A stretch of 64,000 nucleotides of DNA from Limnothrix sp. FACHB-406 (GCF_014698235.1 NZ_JACJSP010000005.1:124001-188000), one strand, 5' to 3'; shown: positions 54,403 to 63,866, counted from the first letter of the stretch. The notes: generated by a model not told the origin, from the sequence alone. Numbers and translations: made by a program.

Positions 54403-54495
54403 CAGACGGTCAGAAGTACGGTATCCCTAACCTCCTGGCAGAGCGATCGCGCCATGTGTTCTGAAGTTGCTGCCGTAGTTGCCGCCGTACAATGG

Positions 54496-54519
54496 CCATG
54501 GGGTTTTTCGGCCCCATGG
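54496..54519. promoter_or_regulatory. Inverted repeat upstream of the PilB-like gene
   Basis: CCATGGGG (54496-54503) and CCCCATGG (54512-54519) form an 8-bp hairpin with an 8-nt loop containing TTTTT. It lies about 110 bp before the likely start of the PilB-like gene, presumably in its leader. No terminator tail follows. Confidence 0.45.
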
Positions 54520-54631
54520 GGTTCATCCAAGGCGATCGACATCCTGCGCCATTCGGTGGCAGGCCGTTGATCCATGTCAATGGTTGTCGTGAAATATCGA
54601 TGTTTTGTATTGCCTGAGGTTAGCACCGCCG

Positions 54632-56521
54632 GTGTCTGCCCAAGAGTCGTTACCATCCCCGATCGATCCCCTCGTTCAACCCGACCCTGAGCGAGTCTTT
54701 GCGCTGATCGATCGCATCTTGCCGTTTGAAGTTTGCCTCTATCACCAAGTCTTGCCCCTAGACCGGCAAGACAATCAAATCATTTTGGGCGTGGTGAATC
54801 GCGACGCGGACTTGAGCTATGTCCAGCGGATGCTCGCTCACCTGAATGATCAGTTGGTCTACCGCCCGATCGCCCTGGAAACCCAACAGGAGCTACTTTC
54901 CGCATTTTTGAGCTACGACTGTCAGCGAAAGTCTGAGGGTTATGTAGAACCCAGCCATTCTGAATCTTGGCAACCCTCCTTGGGCAACTCCCAATCGAAC
55001 GCCGCTCCAGATTCGCCAGCGGCCTCGTTGGGCCATGGCACCTTGGGCGCGGGAACGGATTCCGGGCCGTTGGATCCGGAGCTGCGTCCCCTGGTGGAAG
55101 TCAGCGATTGTCTGTCGGATTTACAACCGGCCTTGCCACCGATCGAGCATGGTTTTGTTGTGGATGATTTGATGGACGATTGGGACGATGAGGAGCTAGA
55201 TGAGTTGGGAGAAACCATCAGCGCTCCCGCAGACTTTGCGCACTGGAATCAGCTTGGTGCTCTGTCGCCCCCAGGCGAGCTAGATCCAGGCGAAGACATG
55301 GAAACCCAACCGGTTGGTCGGTTTCAAAACCATGACAACCCCGAACCATTTGACCCTTGGGCCAGTCCCCAGAATTGGTTAAGCGCTGGCAGTTCCGAGG
55401 AACATCAGTTGCATCACCTGGCGGCACATCCCTCGCTGCTGGATCCTGGGTCATTGGATCCCGGATCAATGGATTTGGGAGCGGTGGATTTGGGAGCGGT
55501 GGATGTGACCGAAACCTTGGTGACGGCGGCCCAAAGTACCCCAGATCCTGATTGGCAACAATTGCACCGGAAGGGGGAGTTAGCGGAAGCCTGCGGCTCC
55601 CCTTCGCTGACACCGGATGATATTCCGGATCTACCTATGGATACCCTTACAAACCATGCAGTGGTGACTGCCAGTGACCGAGGCACAGGACAGGGCGCGG
55701 CCCCTTCCCTGTTGCCCGTCGATTTATCAACTGAGCGACCGACCAATGGCCCCGTAGATTTACCGGCGGAGTTGGCGGAGTTGGAGCAAGCTTTGGTGCA
55801 GGCGTTGGAGCGATCGACTCCGCCGGCCCAAACCGCTGTTCCGAGTGCTTCGGAGGTGGAGGCCGCTTGGATTCATCCCACGGTGTCCGTCCCGATCGAG
55901 TGGGCCGACTTAAATCCCAGTCCTCTGGTGTTGCACACTCGCTATGCCGATCGCCCGCTGTCGGAATTGGGAGATTTGCCGCCTCGGGCCCTGATGCAGG
56001 AGTTGTTGCAACGGGCGATTGAAGGAGGGATTGGCCGGCTATATTTTGATCGCCCTGAGATCGATCGCACCCGAATTCTCTGTAGCCGCGATGGGATTAT
56101 GCAAGCGGCCCTGGATCCGTTGCTCCCTTCCACCTTTCAAGGGGTGATCGATGAGCTAAAGTTACTCGCTAATTTGCCCCTGTTGCCTCCCGTGGGGAAA
56201 CCGCGCCAGGTCGAGATCGAGCGCATCTATCGCAGTGAGTTGTTGCTCCTGCGGTTGCGAATTGCGCCGGGCCGGTTGGGCGAAGAAGCCACGTTGCAGG
56301 TTTTGCGGGGAGCGGCCTTGAAGTTTCATCAGCGCCAACAGCTCTCGAAACTGAGCCAAGACGCGATCGACCTGACCCGCCAACTGCAAAAGAAGCTGGC
56401 GGAGATGCAGGTGCGGGCTTCCCTGTCTCAAGATTTCAACCCCCGATCGCAGGAGTTGACGCAACTGATGGGAGTGGTGCAGCGGTTAATTGAGCGGCTG
56501 GGCAACTGGCGATCGATCTAG
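54632..56521 (+). CDS. PilB/GspE-like protein lacking the ATPase motor
   Basis: The 629-residue product has an N-terminal domain (~15-96; FEVCLYHQVLPLDRQDNQIILGVVNRDADLSYVQ) resembling the GspE/PilB N-terminal fold. A ~330-residue acidic, Pro/Asp-rich linker follows. The last ~190 residues (LPPRALMQELLQRAIEGGIGRLYFDRPE; LLANLPLLPPVGKPRQVEIERIY; LRIAPGRLGEEATLQVLRG) correspond to the PilB region just before the ATPase core. No Walker A, Asp box or Walker B follows. It may be a regulator or adapter of the type IV pilus machinery. GTG 54632 is chosen over TTG 54605. Confidence 0.65.
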   Translation: MSAQESLPSPIDPLVQPDPERVFALIDRILPFEVCLYHQVLPLDRQDNQIILGVVNRDADLSYVQRMLAHLNDQLVYRPIALETQQELLSAFLSYDCQRKSEGYVEPSHSESWQPSLGNSQSNAAPDSPAASLGHGTLGAGTDSGPLDPELRPLVEVSDCLSDLQPALPPIEHGFVVDDLMDDWDDEELDELGETISAPADFAHWNQLGALSPPGELDPGEDMETQPVGRFQNHDNPEPFDPWASPQNWLSAGSSEEHQLHHLAAHPSLLDPGSLDPGSMDLGAVDLGAVDVTETLVTAAQSTPDPDWQQLHRKGELAEACGSPSLTPDDIPDLPMDTLTNHAVVTASDRGTGQGAAPSLLPVDLSTERPTNGPVDLPAELAELEQALVQALERSTPPAQTAVPSASEVEAAWIHPTVSVPIEWADLNPSPLVLHTRYADRPLSELGDLPPRALMQELLQRAIEGGIGRLYFDRPEIDRTRILCSRDGIMQAALDPLLPSTFQGVIDELKLLANLPLLPPVGKPRQVEIERIYRSELLLLRLRIAPGRLGEEATLQVLRGAALKFHQRQQLSKLSQDAIDLTRQLQKKLAEMQVRASLSQDFNPRSQELTQLMGVVQRLIERLGNWRSI

Positions 56522-56582
56522 CGGCTTGTTAGGCGCTGGCCGCCTTGTTGGTCTTTTCAGACTGGTCTTGTTTGGCATCGGC

Positions 56583-58514
56583 TCAAGAAGCCTGGCGATC
56601 GGGTTGGGGTTGCGCCATGGCGCGATCGAACCGGCCCTTGGGAATGGCCGCGATCAGTTGGCGCGTGTAATCTTCCCGAGGGTGGTCATAGACCTGATCA
56701 GCGGGGCCCAATTCCTCAAACCGGCCTTGGTTCATTACGGCGATGCGATCGCTCATGAACTTCACCACGCCCAAGTCGTGGGAGATGAAAATGTAAGTCA
56801 AACTAAATTCGCTCTGCAATTCCTTCAGCAAATTCAGCACCTGCGCTTGCACCGACACATCCAACGCCGACACGGACTCATCACAGATGAGAAACTTGGG
56901 ATTCAAGGCCAGCGCCCGGGCAATGCAAATCCGTTGGCGCTGACCGCCAGAGAACTCGTGGGGATAGCGGTTCATCCAGTCGGGCTTGAGACCCACCCGC
57001 TCCAGGAGGTAGGCCGCCTGCTCGCGATACATTTTGCGGGCGGGTAGGGGGTGGTTGGTTTTGCCTTGGGCATGGATCAGCATCGGTTCCATGACTGCGG
57101 CCCCGATGGTCATTCGCGGATTCAGGGAACTGAAGGGATCTTGGAAAATAATTTGCATTTCGCGCCGCAGGGCCCGTAGCGCCTTGCCCTTGAGCTGCAA
57201 AATATCTTGGTCATCAAAGCGAATTTGGCCACCCATGGGTTCAATCAACCGCAGGAGCGATCGCGCCAGGGTGCTTTTGCCGCAACCACTTTCACCCACC
57301 AGGCCCAAGGTCTCCCCAGGAAACACCTCAAAGGACACACCATTCACAGCCAAGGCGTGCCGTTGGGCCATGCTCAGCCAGCCCTTGACCGCGTAGGCCA
57401 CGCGCAAATCCCGCACGGACAGCAGGGGCGGCAATGCTTGGAGTTTGGTGAGTCGATCGCGCGTTTCGTCCGGTGGAATGGCCAGGGCGATCGGGGTCTG
57501 GGGCGCAAGGGATGTGGCAGATGAGCCGGCAGATGAACCCGGTTCGATCGGGGCTGAATCCCGCGCTGCTGCACTCAAAAAGTCCGCCACCGTGGGCAAA
57601 TAGCGCAGCCGCAATTCTGGGCGCGGCCGGCAGGCCAGCAGCCCTTGGGTATAGGGATGTTGGGGGGCGGTAAAAATTTGTTCCACGGATCCCTGCTCCA
57701 CCAACTGCCCCTGGTACATGACCGCCACATCGTCCGCCAGTTCGGCAATTAGCCCCAAATCGTGGGTGATGAACAGGATGGACATGGCGCGGTGGCGTTG
57801 CAACTCCCGCAGCAGTTCTAAGATCCGCGCCTGCACGGTCACATCCAAGGCGGTGGTGGGTTCGTCGGCAATCAAAATCGCCGGGTCGCCGGCCAGGGCG
57901 ATCGCGATCGTCACCCGCTGGAGCTGACCACCGGACATTTGGTGGGGGTAGCGATCGAGCATGGCCTGTTGGCGTTGGGTCACGGCCTGTTGCAATTCCC
58001 GATCGCTGGGGTTGCCGTTGCGCCACTGATCGCGAATTTGGGCCCGCAGTTCCAACTCCGGCGGCAATAACTTCACCTCCTGCAACAGGGCGATCGCCTG
58101 TTGTCGGGCCGCTGCCTCCGACAGGCCCCGGTGCAATCGAATCGCCTCAATAATCTGAAACCCACAGGTATAGACCGGATTCAGGGCGCTCATGGGTTCC
58201 TGAAAAATCATGCCAATCCGTCGCCCTCGGTAACGCCGCAGAGCTTCCGGTGAAAGCTTCAGCAAATTCACCGCTTCTTCGGCATTGGGTTCTCGATACC
58301 AAATGCCATCCCCCCTGACGCGACCCAATTCGGGCAGCAACCCCGCGATCGCCAAGGCCGTGACGGATTTTCCCGAGCCAGATTCCCCCACCAGTCCCAA
58401 GGTTTGACCGGGCTGTAACTGCAAGGACAACCCATCCACCGCTCGCATGGCCGACTCACCGGCACCAAATTCCACTTGCAAATTGCGAATGTCAAGGACG
58501 GGGGAGAGGGTCAT
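56583..58514 (-). CDS. Dipeptide/oligopeptide ABC transporter ATPase, DppD-DppF fusion
   Basis: The 643-residue protein contains two ABC ATPase domains. The first (~1-280) has Walker A GESGSGKS, signature MSGGQLQRV and Walker [13 protein letters not shown]; the second (~345-630) has [18 protein letters not shown] and [13 protein letters not shown]-terminal extensions of the oligopeptide type ([21 protein letters not shown]) follow each. This fused architecture is known for peptide and glutathione importers. The DppB-like permease at the window's left edge might be a partner, though the genes are 56 kb apart. It converges with the PilB-like gene. Confidence 0.92.
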   Translation of the reverse strand: MTLSPVLDIRNLQVEFGAGESAMRAVDGLSLQLQPGQTLGLVGESGSGKSVTALAIAGLLPELGRVRGDGIWYREPNAEEAVNLLKLSPEALRRYRGRRIGMIFQEPMSALNPVYTCGFQIIEAIRLHRGLSEAAARQQAIALLQEVKLLPPELELRAQIRDQWRNGNPSDRELQQAVTQRQQAMLDRYPHQMSGGQLQRVTIAIALAGDPAILIADEPTTALDVTVQARILELLRELQRHRAMSILFITHDLGLIAELADDVAVMYQGQLVEQGSVEQIFTAPQHPYTQGLLACRPRPELRLRYLPTVADFLSAAARDSAPIEPGSSAGSSATSLAPQTPIALAIPPDETRDRLTKLQALPPLLSVRDLRVAYAVKGWLSMAQRHALAVNGVSFEVFPGETLGLVGESGCGKSTLARSLLRLIEPMGGQIRFDDQDILQLKGKALRALRREMQIIFQDPFSSLNPRMTIGAAVMEPMLIHAQGKTNHPLPARKMYREQAAYLLERVGLKPDWMNRYPHEFSGGQRQRICIARALALNPKFLICDESVSALDVSVQAQVLNLLKELQSEFSLTYIFISHDLGVVKFMSDRIAVMNQGRFEELGPADQVYDHPREDYTRQLIAAIPKGRFDRAMAQPQPDRQAS

Positions 58515-58648
58515 AGGTTGCCAAAGGGTGCGTTGCCAAAGGGTGCGATCGAGCGGGCGACAGTGAAACTATCCACCCAGGAAATTTGCCCTGATTCTAC
58601 CAACTGAATTTCTGAATCTCTTTCCGAACGATTGATCGGCTGATCGGC

Positions 58649-59749
58649 CTAGCGCCAGCCAAACCAACGCCACCCGTAGCGCAAGCCCTGTTGGAAGTGG
58701 GTCAAGGTGGTGAGCACGGCCAACAGGAGATAAAAACCCCGCACGCCCCAAGTGCAACCTTCCAACAGTTGCTCAATGGATTTGGTTTGCCAGCGCAGCA
58801 AATTGGCCAGGGTGGCTTTCACCTGTCGATCGATGGTGGGAATTTCCCGCATGGCATCCGGAGCCAAGGGCAATTCCGGATAGCGAGCTGAGTAGGTATA
58901 AAACCCCCAAAGGCCGCTTTGTCCCACCTGCTTGCTCAAAAAGCGCTCAACTTGAATTTTGGCTTGCTCGGGCGTGATCCGTTGATGGTCGGCGGCGCGG
59001 TTAATCCAGGCCTGTTGCCGCACGGCCGGAGCAATGGCAAACAGACCGGGCACGGCCACGGCCAACACGAGTGCGGTGAGTTGTTGGCCCCGAGGAGGCG
59101 GCAACACACCGGCCGCGATGCCTGCGCCCATGCCCAACACGGCAAACACCAACAGATTCAGCAGTTCCAAAATTTCCAAACTGCGGAGGAAATGGCCCAC
59201 GTAGGCCACTTCGTAAATGTTGGTTTCTCCGAGCCAAGCGATGGCCCAGCGGGCCGCCGCCGTGGCCCCGATCGCCAGGGCTAGAATGCTCACCCAGCCG
59301 ATGACCCGTGGTGTGGACAGGGTGGCATCCGTGGCGGCCACGGTATGAACAACCGATCGCTCCGAGGGTTGCCCAGAACGTGCCCCTCCGGCCCGGCGTG
59401 ATCGACTCGAAGGCTGGGTCACCAATGGGCGAGGCGCGATCGTCCCGGCTCCTTGCAGATCAATGCCCATTTGCCAACTGGGAGCCGCCGCTCCGGGCGC
59501 ATAGCCCTGCACCACCACCCGCCGCACCACGGGCGCAGCCAGCCCCAGCATTCCCCGCCGCACAAAATCCACCAAAAAGTCCTGATCCGGCGGCCCCAAC
59601 TCGCCCGCCGCCATCACCGTCAGGCAATCCTGGATCAGATCCGTGCGGACTTGTACCCCGGCAGGCTCAAGGGATTGATTCATCAACCGGGCGATCGCCA
59701 TGGGATCTCCCTGGCGAGCAAGATCAAGAACCGAAGATTGCGCCGTCAT
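58649..59749 (-). CDS. Membrane protein, unknown function
   Basis: The 366-residue product starts with a helical segment of ~75 soluble residues (VLDLARQGDPMAIARLMNQSLEPAGVQV) of a type seen repeatedly in cyanobacterial proteins with Walker-like or WD domains. A linker and three or four hydrophobic helices at ~160-260 follow, with more near the C-terminus. No enzyme motif is visible. ATG 59749 is chosen as a start with a normal distance to the soluble domain; the longer frame to 59788 adds residues of no clear origin. The function is unknown. It lies 134 bp downstream of nothing on the same strand and is transcribed toward the fused ATPase gene. Confidence 0.68.
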   Translation of the reverse strand: MTAQSSVLDLARQGDPMAIARLMNQSLEPAGVQVRTDLIQDCLTVMAAGELGPPDQDFLVDFVRRGMLGLAAPVVRRVVVQGYAPGAAAPSWQMGIDLQGAGTIAPRPLVTQPSSRSRRAGGARSGQPSERSVVHTVAATDATLSTPRVIGWVSILALAIGATAAARWAIAWLGETNIYEVAYVGHFLRSLEILELLNLLVFAVLGMGAGIAAGVLPPPRGQQLTALVLAVAVPGLFAIAPAVRQQAWINRAADHQRITPEQAKIQVERFLSKQVGQSGLWGFYTYSARYPELPLAPDAMREIPTIDRQVKATLANLLRWQTKSIEQLLEGCTWGVRGFYLLLAVLTTLTHFQQGLRYGWRWFGWR

Positions 59750-60129
59750 AGGCCCTGGTGCAGCAGTACCAAAAAAGAGCAATAGCAATCGTCCTGGTTT
59801 GGCATTTCCCCCCTCCCAGCGACGATGCGAACCAAAGTTCTAAACCGAAAGCGAACTCACGGGAAAGCGATCGAAACCGGACTCTGAATCCATGGTTCAG
59901 AATCCGGCCCATTGATTTTCGTTTCCGTCACTTTCAACCAGAACCGTCTCTATTTTGCTTCAGCGGTGTAGGTTTGCCGTAGGCTGCTGCTCCCTCAACC
60001 GAGGATCCTTGGGAATGACCAACAGTTGGGGCAGTGGATGGGACAGTGAATAGGGCAGTGATGAGAACAGCGAAAATGCCCACATGGCCTCGCCATAGCC
60101 CCGCTATCGTCCCGATCGGGTCATCTCGC
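59750..60129. other. Intergenic region upstream of the membrane-protein gene
   Basis: About 380 bp separate the Crp/Fnr gene's stop from the next gene's start, both on the minus strand. No gene, no terminator hairpin and no clear promoter is evident. CATGGATTCAGAGTC-like and GAATCC-containing inverted motifs near 59880-59905 are weak. Confidence 0.4.
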
Positions 60130-60897
60130 CTACACAGCCGCAGCCAGGGGCAGAGACTCGGTAATTAGGGTTGCTTTGGGGCTGACATCTCGCAAGGATT
60201 TACCCATCACTTCCGCTGGTAGGCAAATTAGACCATCGCCGTGGGTGCTAATCAGACCGCGCTTCCGCAGTTTCCCCATCAGGCGGGTCACGGTCACTCG
60301 CGTTGAGCCGATCGCACTGCCAATTTGGGCATGGGTTAGCGTCCAGGGCAAGTAATAGCCATCGTCACAGGTTTGACCAAACTCCTCAATCAGGAGGGTC
60401 AGATAACCCAACAGGCGATCGATCGTGCGGCGTTGGCCCAAGGTGCTCAACCAAAGCAGCTTCCGTTGGTGCTGTTGACGGAACGCATCCAGCACTTCGC
60501 GGCGGAAGTGGGGCCAGTTTTCCAAGTCGTTCCAATACATCCACAGCACACTGGTGCGATCCACATGGGCGTAGCTTTGGAGCGCGAAGGGCGACTGGGC
60601 AATGATTTCAAAGGGCTGCCCAGGCCCCACAAACCCCAGAAAAGCCTCATCCATTGCGGGATCGAGTCCGTCCTCGTCTTCATCTTGATCCTGAATGGCA
60701 GCCGTGGCAGTCATGACCGACGAGCCAACCAGTCGCACCGCACCGCGCTCTACGAGATACAAGAGGCCCGGGCGAGTGGGAATCTTTTCATCTTTGCCGA
60801 AAGTGCGGCAGCGGTAGTGATCCTGGGCCCAATCCAGCACACGCTGCCAAGTCAGGAAGGGGCGATCAAATTCGGACTGCGTCAGAGGCGAATACAT
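60130..60897 (-). CDS. Crp/Fnr family transcriptional regulator
   Basis: The 255-residue regulator has an N-terminal cNMP-binding-like beta-roll and a C-terminal winged helix. The helix-turn-helix lies at ~187-213 (LTHAQIGSAIGSTRVTVTRLMGKLRKRG). The sensor domain is divergent: an acidic insertion (~66-86, DQDEDEDGLD) breaks the usual barrel, and the cAMP-binding Arg-Glu signature is not recognisable, so it may sense something else or nothing. Its operator and targets are unknown. ATG 60897 is the first in frame. It is transcribed away from the 1.5-kb gene-free region. Confidence 0.88.
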   Translation of the reverse strand: MYSPLTQSEFDRPFLTWQRVLDWAQDHYRCRTFGKDEKIPTRPGLLYLVERGAVRLVGSSVMTATAAIQDQDEDEDGLDPAMDEAFLGFVGPGQPFEIIAQSPFALQSYAHVDRTSVLWMYWNDLENWPHFRREVLDAFRQQHQRKLLWLSTLGQRRTIDRLLGYLTLLIEEFGQTCDDGYYLPWTLTHAQIGSAIGSTRVTVTRLMGKLRKRGLISTHGDGLICLPAEVMGKSLRDVSPKATLITESLPLAAAV

Positions 60898-61570
60898 GAC
60901 AGGAAACCCAGTGCAAAAGGGACAGCGATCGAACGTAGATAGCCCAAGGGATCACCCGTATCATAACCGTGAAAATACGGAGGCCCCATTCCTGAAACAG
61001 CTCGTTTACATTGCACCCAAAATCTCATGGGTTCTAGTTTCGGGCTGCTGGTTTCGATTTGGGATGGAGGATGTATCAAAGTTCCATTGCTGCCCAGTAT
61101 ATTCAAAACTCGGGAAAAACTCGGGTAGATATCTGCCCAATTTTTTCACAGTTTTCCTGGGCTTAGTCAAACAAGCCACAATCCCTGATCTGGGTGGCAT
61201 GAACTGCTCGATCGGCCGGTTGGGTTTGCTGATTTGACATTGACTTGGCCAATTTGATCTCGATTTATTTCATCGGTTTATATCGATGAGTAGATATTTT
61301 GGGTAATATTTTGAGAAAACCGCCTTAGTTCAGTTGGTTCCTTTGGTTCCTTGGATCGATACAACGCGATCGGGGGGCGATCCACAGGATTTGCGCCGAC
61401 TCAGCCCCAAAATCATGACGCGCGAAAAAATTTCTCAAGTGCCCCAACCCTTGATGGGGACGGGTTTCCATGACAAGGACGTGAATTTCTGATGGATTTT
61501 GGGTGGCGATGGGGTGACAGATTCAAATTCCTCGGCTATCATTCTGGTGGTGTGTGAGGAGCGAACCAGT

Positions 61571-61611
61571 AAGAGTGCCGAGACGAAACACGGACAGTCG
61601 TCGGCACTCTT
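61571..61611. other. Strong hairpin, possible terminator or structured RNA
   Basis: AAGAGTGCCGA (61571-61581) and TCGGCACTCTT (61601-61611) pair perfectly over 11 bp; the stem can be extended inward by GAC/GTC. A short T-rich tail (TTTCT) follows on the plus strand. On the minus strand the hairpin is followed by GCTCCTCACACACC (61550-61563), close to the conserved CUCCUCACAC core of the small RNA Yfr1, but no 3' terminator follows that motif. Confidence 0.5.
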
Positions 61612-61809
61612 TCTGATCAAGGGGTATATTCAACCCATCGAAGCCGGCCACCAAAACCGATCGAGATGCAGTCGATCGAGACAAAATTAATCGAGAAAAA
61701 TCAATAATGCTGATTTTGTCGTCCCAGCCTTCAGCACTTCAAGAAAAAGGCGGTTTGCGACAAAGCACTTTGACGGCTGGTTCATCGTGATTCAGCCTCT
61801 GAAGATTGA

Positions 61810-61860
61810 TTTCCTGAAAATCATTTTCCTGAGCGTACTTTTCCTGCGAATAATTTCCTG
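61810..61860. repeat. 15-bp degenerate tandem array with TTTCCTG core
   Basis: TTTCCTG occurs at 61810, 61825, 61840 and 61854, spaced 15, 15 and 14 bp, with variable 7-8-bp spacers. It is in the gene-free region and non-coding. Confidence 0.75.
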
Positions 61861-62139
61861 AAAACGCTGAATGCCTGGAGGCTTCGGCGATTTTCTGTGG
61901 CGATCTTTCAACGGGGCGATCAGCTTAATCAGGCAATTGGTTTAGATCACTATAACCCTTGCTGTTGTTGGGTTTCGCGCCTCAATCCAACCTACAAGAT
62001 GATCGTTGATCAGTCGATCTGGAGGAAAGGGGTTTTCGTGAACGAGGTCTGGTGAATTCAATTAGGCAATTGGTCTAGCGATTAGCTGATCTTGACTATT
62101 CGATTAGTTGATCAAATTAAGCAATGGGTTGAGGACGTG

Positions 62140-62300
62140 GAGTTGAGCCACAGAATGAGAAACCGGCCCGTGCAAAATGACCGCGGCCCCTGGCAACAGG
62201 TTAACGATCCCCCGAGGACTTGGTGGGGGTGAGGTTCCGGATCGGAAACCCACACCCGAAGCACGGGAAATGGGGCGATCGGCCCGCACTGTGGGTCATA
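62140..62300. ncRNA. Candidate structured RNA, family not recognised
   Basis: The region is strongly self-complementary. GAGCCACAG (62145-62153) pairs with CTGTGGGTC (62289-62297) with one mismatch; CCCGTGC (62167-62173) with GCACGGG (62261-62267) perfectly; inside lie CCTG-GCAA-CAGG (62189-62200), a GNRA-type hairpin, and GGTTCCG / CGGAAACC (62233-62250). The nesting gives a closed multibranched structure, likelier than chance. It lies 130 bp upstream of a small conserved gene. It does not fit tmRNA, SRP RNA or RNase P RNA landmarks I know; a 6S-like RNA or riboswitch is possible. The strand is undetermined. Confidence 0.4.
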
Positions 62301-62433
62301 GAGTCTCGATCGGGGTCTGTCTCAGACGGGGTTAATTCGTAACGAGGGGTGGACAATTGTAAACTTCGCGTTAGAATTGCGCCAAAATACTTGCTTCAAA
62401 CCACCACGATCTTCATTTTTCTTCAATAAACCT

Positions 62434-62595
62434 ATGGCTAGTGCGTCTTCTGTGGTAAGTAAACCGGCGGCGGCAGAGGCAGTGCAGTTGCCCTTCGATG
62501 TCAAGCAACAAATTGAGTTCCTGCACCTGCAAGCGGATATCGAGTCCCTGTTGCAACAGTTGCAAGCCCTTTCGCGGCAGCGTCTCGACTCCTAA
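62434..62595 (+). CDS. Small conserved helical protein, unknown function
   Basis: The 53-residue product starts MASASSVVSKPAAAEAVQLP and ends with an amphipathic helix FDVKQQIEFLHLQADIESLLQQLQAL. This helix pattern is common in a short protein of cyanobacteria that I recognise but cannot name. ATG 62434 is chosen because the helix is preceded by a flexible start; an upstream frame to 62377 adds no conserved residues. It probably acts as a small binding partner (inference). The structured block lies just upstream. Confidence 0.72.
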   Translation: MASASSVVSKPAAAEAVQLPFDVKQQIEFLHLQADIESLLQQLQALSRQRLDS

Positions 62596-62781
62596 GGTTC
62601 TTTGCTCCGTTAGGTTGGTTATCCGCCTAGTTCAGTCCATCCTGCGATCGCGGCTTTGGTTCGTTCAATACCCAACTGTGGGTCTGCCATGCCTGCTCAA
62701 CACTTGAGCGATCGCCCTGGAATACTGTGCTGGGCGGTTTATTTTTTCACCTACGCAAATTGGAGTCCACCTCCAAACAGC

Positions 62782-62829
62782 AAATCCGAAAGATCCGGCG
62801 GAGCAGCTCGGAATCCTTCGGATTTTGGG
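62782..62829. terminator. Possible bidirectional terminator
   Basis: AAATCCGAA (62782-62790) and TTCGGATTT (62817-62825) pair perfectly over 9 bp, followed by TTTT-like sequence on the plus strand. The hairpin lies between two converging genes (the small helical protein and TerC) and may end both transcripts. Confidence 0.45.
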
Positions 62830-62838
62830 AATGATTTT

Positions 62839-62896
62839 GGATCTGTTTAGATCTCTATTTGGATCTATTTGGATCCATTTAGATCTGTCTAGATTT
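62839..62896. repeat. 10-bp array of RGATCY motifs
   Basis: GGATCT, AGATCT, GGATCT, GGATCC, AGATCT and AGATTT occur at 62839, 62849, 62861, 62871, 62881 and 62891, spaced 10, 12, 10, 10 and 10 bp. The spacing matches one helical turn. It lies just beyond the terC stop codon. Confidence 0.75.
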
Positions 62897-62931
62897 GCCT
62901 GGCTCTACTGAGAATTTCTGAGCCAGAAGCC

Positions 62932-63720
62932 CTAGCGCTGGTCGATCGGCTCTGGCGCTGGTTGGTCTTGGGCTTCGGAGTTGGGGTTGGGGGCGATCGA
63001 CTCTGCGGTAACCGTTTCCGTTTGCACGGACTCCTTGCGCACCGAGAATCCCCAAATGAAGGTGATGGCGATGAAACTGATCGTCATCCAATCGGGCGGA
63101 ACCCAAAGATCGACCCCCAAGGCTCCCTCGATCGCCTTCAAAAACAGACGCGCACCGACAAACCCAACGGTGACGTAGCCAGCGGCCGCCAGGTTTTCAT
63201 ACTCATCCAACCAACGGATAAACAGCCCTGCCATGAAGCGCAGGGTGATGATTCCCAGGGTTCCCCCCGTCAGCACCAGCCAGGTGTGGTCAGAAATGGC
63301 GATCGCGGTGGTGACGCTATCCAGGGAAAAGGCCAGGTCGGTGAAGGCAATGGTGGGAACGGCTTGCCAAAGATTTTGGAACCGAAATGCCTTGTGGCCC
63401 TCGCCATCGTCGTCATTTTCCCCCGTGAAAAACTTGAAGCTGAGCCACAGGAGATAGAGGGCCCCCACCATTTCAATTTGCCAATAGCGGATCACCCAAG
63501 TGGCGAGCAAAATCAGGGCAATGCGCAGAATGAAAGCTGCCACTAGCCCAAAATTTAAGGCCCGGGTGCGTTGTTGGGGATCCTGCAATCCTTGGGCGAT
63601 CGCAGCGAGGGCGATTGCGTTGTCTGCCGAGAGCACGGCCTCCAACGCCACCAACACCAATAACAACAGCGCGGTGTCAACGCCAAAGCTGGGGTAAAAG
63701 TCGAGGAACTGATCGAGCAT
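62932..63720 (-). CDS. TerC family membrane protein
   Basis: The 262-residue product has seven to eight hydrophobic helices and the TerC core DTALLLLVLVALEAVLSADNAIALAAIAQ, followed by FSLDSVTTAIAIS, where Asp residues are conserved. TerC-family proteins are proposed metal (Mn/Ca) exporters; plant and cyanobacterial relatives are involved in thylakoid biogenesis. ATG 63720 is chosen because MLDQFLDFYPSFGVDTALLL fits the family's usual N-terminus; a TTG at 63753 is possible. It diverges from psaM. The C-terminus is acidic and variable. Confidence 0.88.
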   Translation of the reverse strand: MLDQFLDFYPSFGVDTALLLLVLVALEAVLSADNAIALAAIAQGLQDPQQRTRALNFGLVAAFILRIALILLATWVIRYWQIEMVGALYLLWLSFKFFTGENDDDGEGHKAFRFQNLWQAVPTIAFTDLAFSLDSVTTAIAISDHTWLVLTGGTLGIITLRFMAGLFIRWLDEYENLAAAGYVTVGFVGARLFLKAIEGALGVDLWVPPDWMTISFIAITFIWGFSVRKESVQTETVTAESIAPNPNSEAQDQPAPEPIDQR

Positions 63721-63866
63721 TTCGGGCCAATGGTCTGATGGCAAATTTTGCAACTCCTACTAGCCTAACGCTGTTATTACGCCTTGTAACGAACCTATTC
63801 CTGAATTGAGCCGGGTGGTTGAAAGTAGTGAAGTCAGTCCCTTTAACATCTGGAGTCTTTAGAGCG

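Larger units (their letters stand above)
60898..62433. other. Gene-free region (1.5 kb) with structured elements
   Basis: No convincing protein gene is present. It contains a strong hairpin (61571-61611), a 15-bp degenerate array (61810-61860) and a self-complementary block (62140-62300) that may be an RNA gene, each listed separately. The length is unusual for this window and suggests undetected RNA genes or remnants. Confidence 0.6.

Noticed and set aside
61435-61690. Small frames on both strands across the hairpin at 61571
   Set aside because: They overlap a perfect stem-loop and lack a ribosome site and any conserved pattern.
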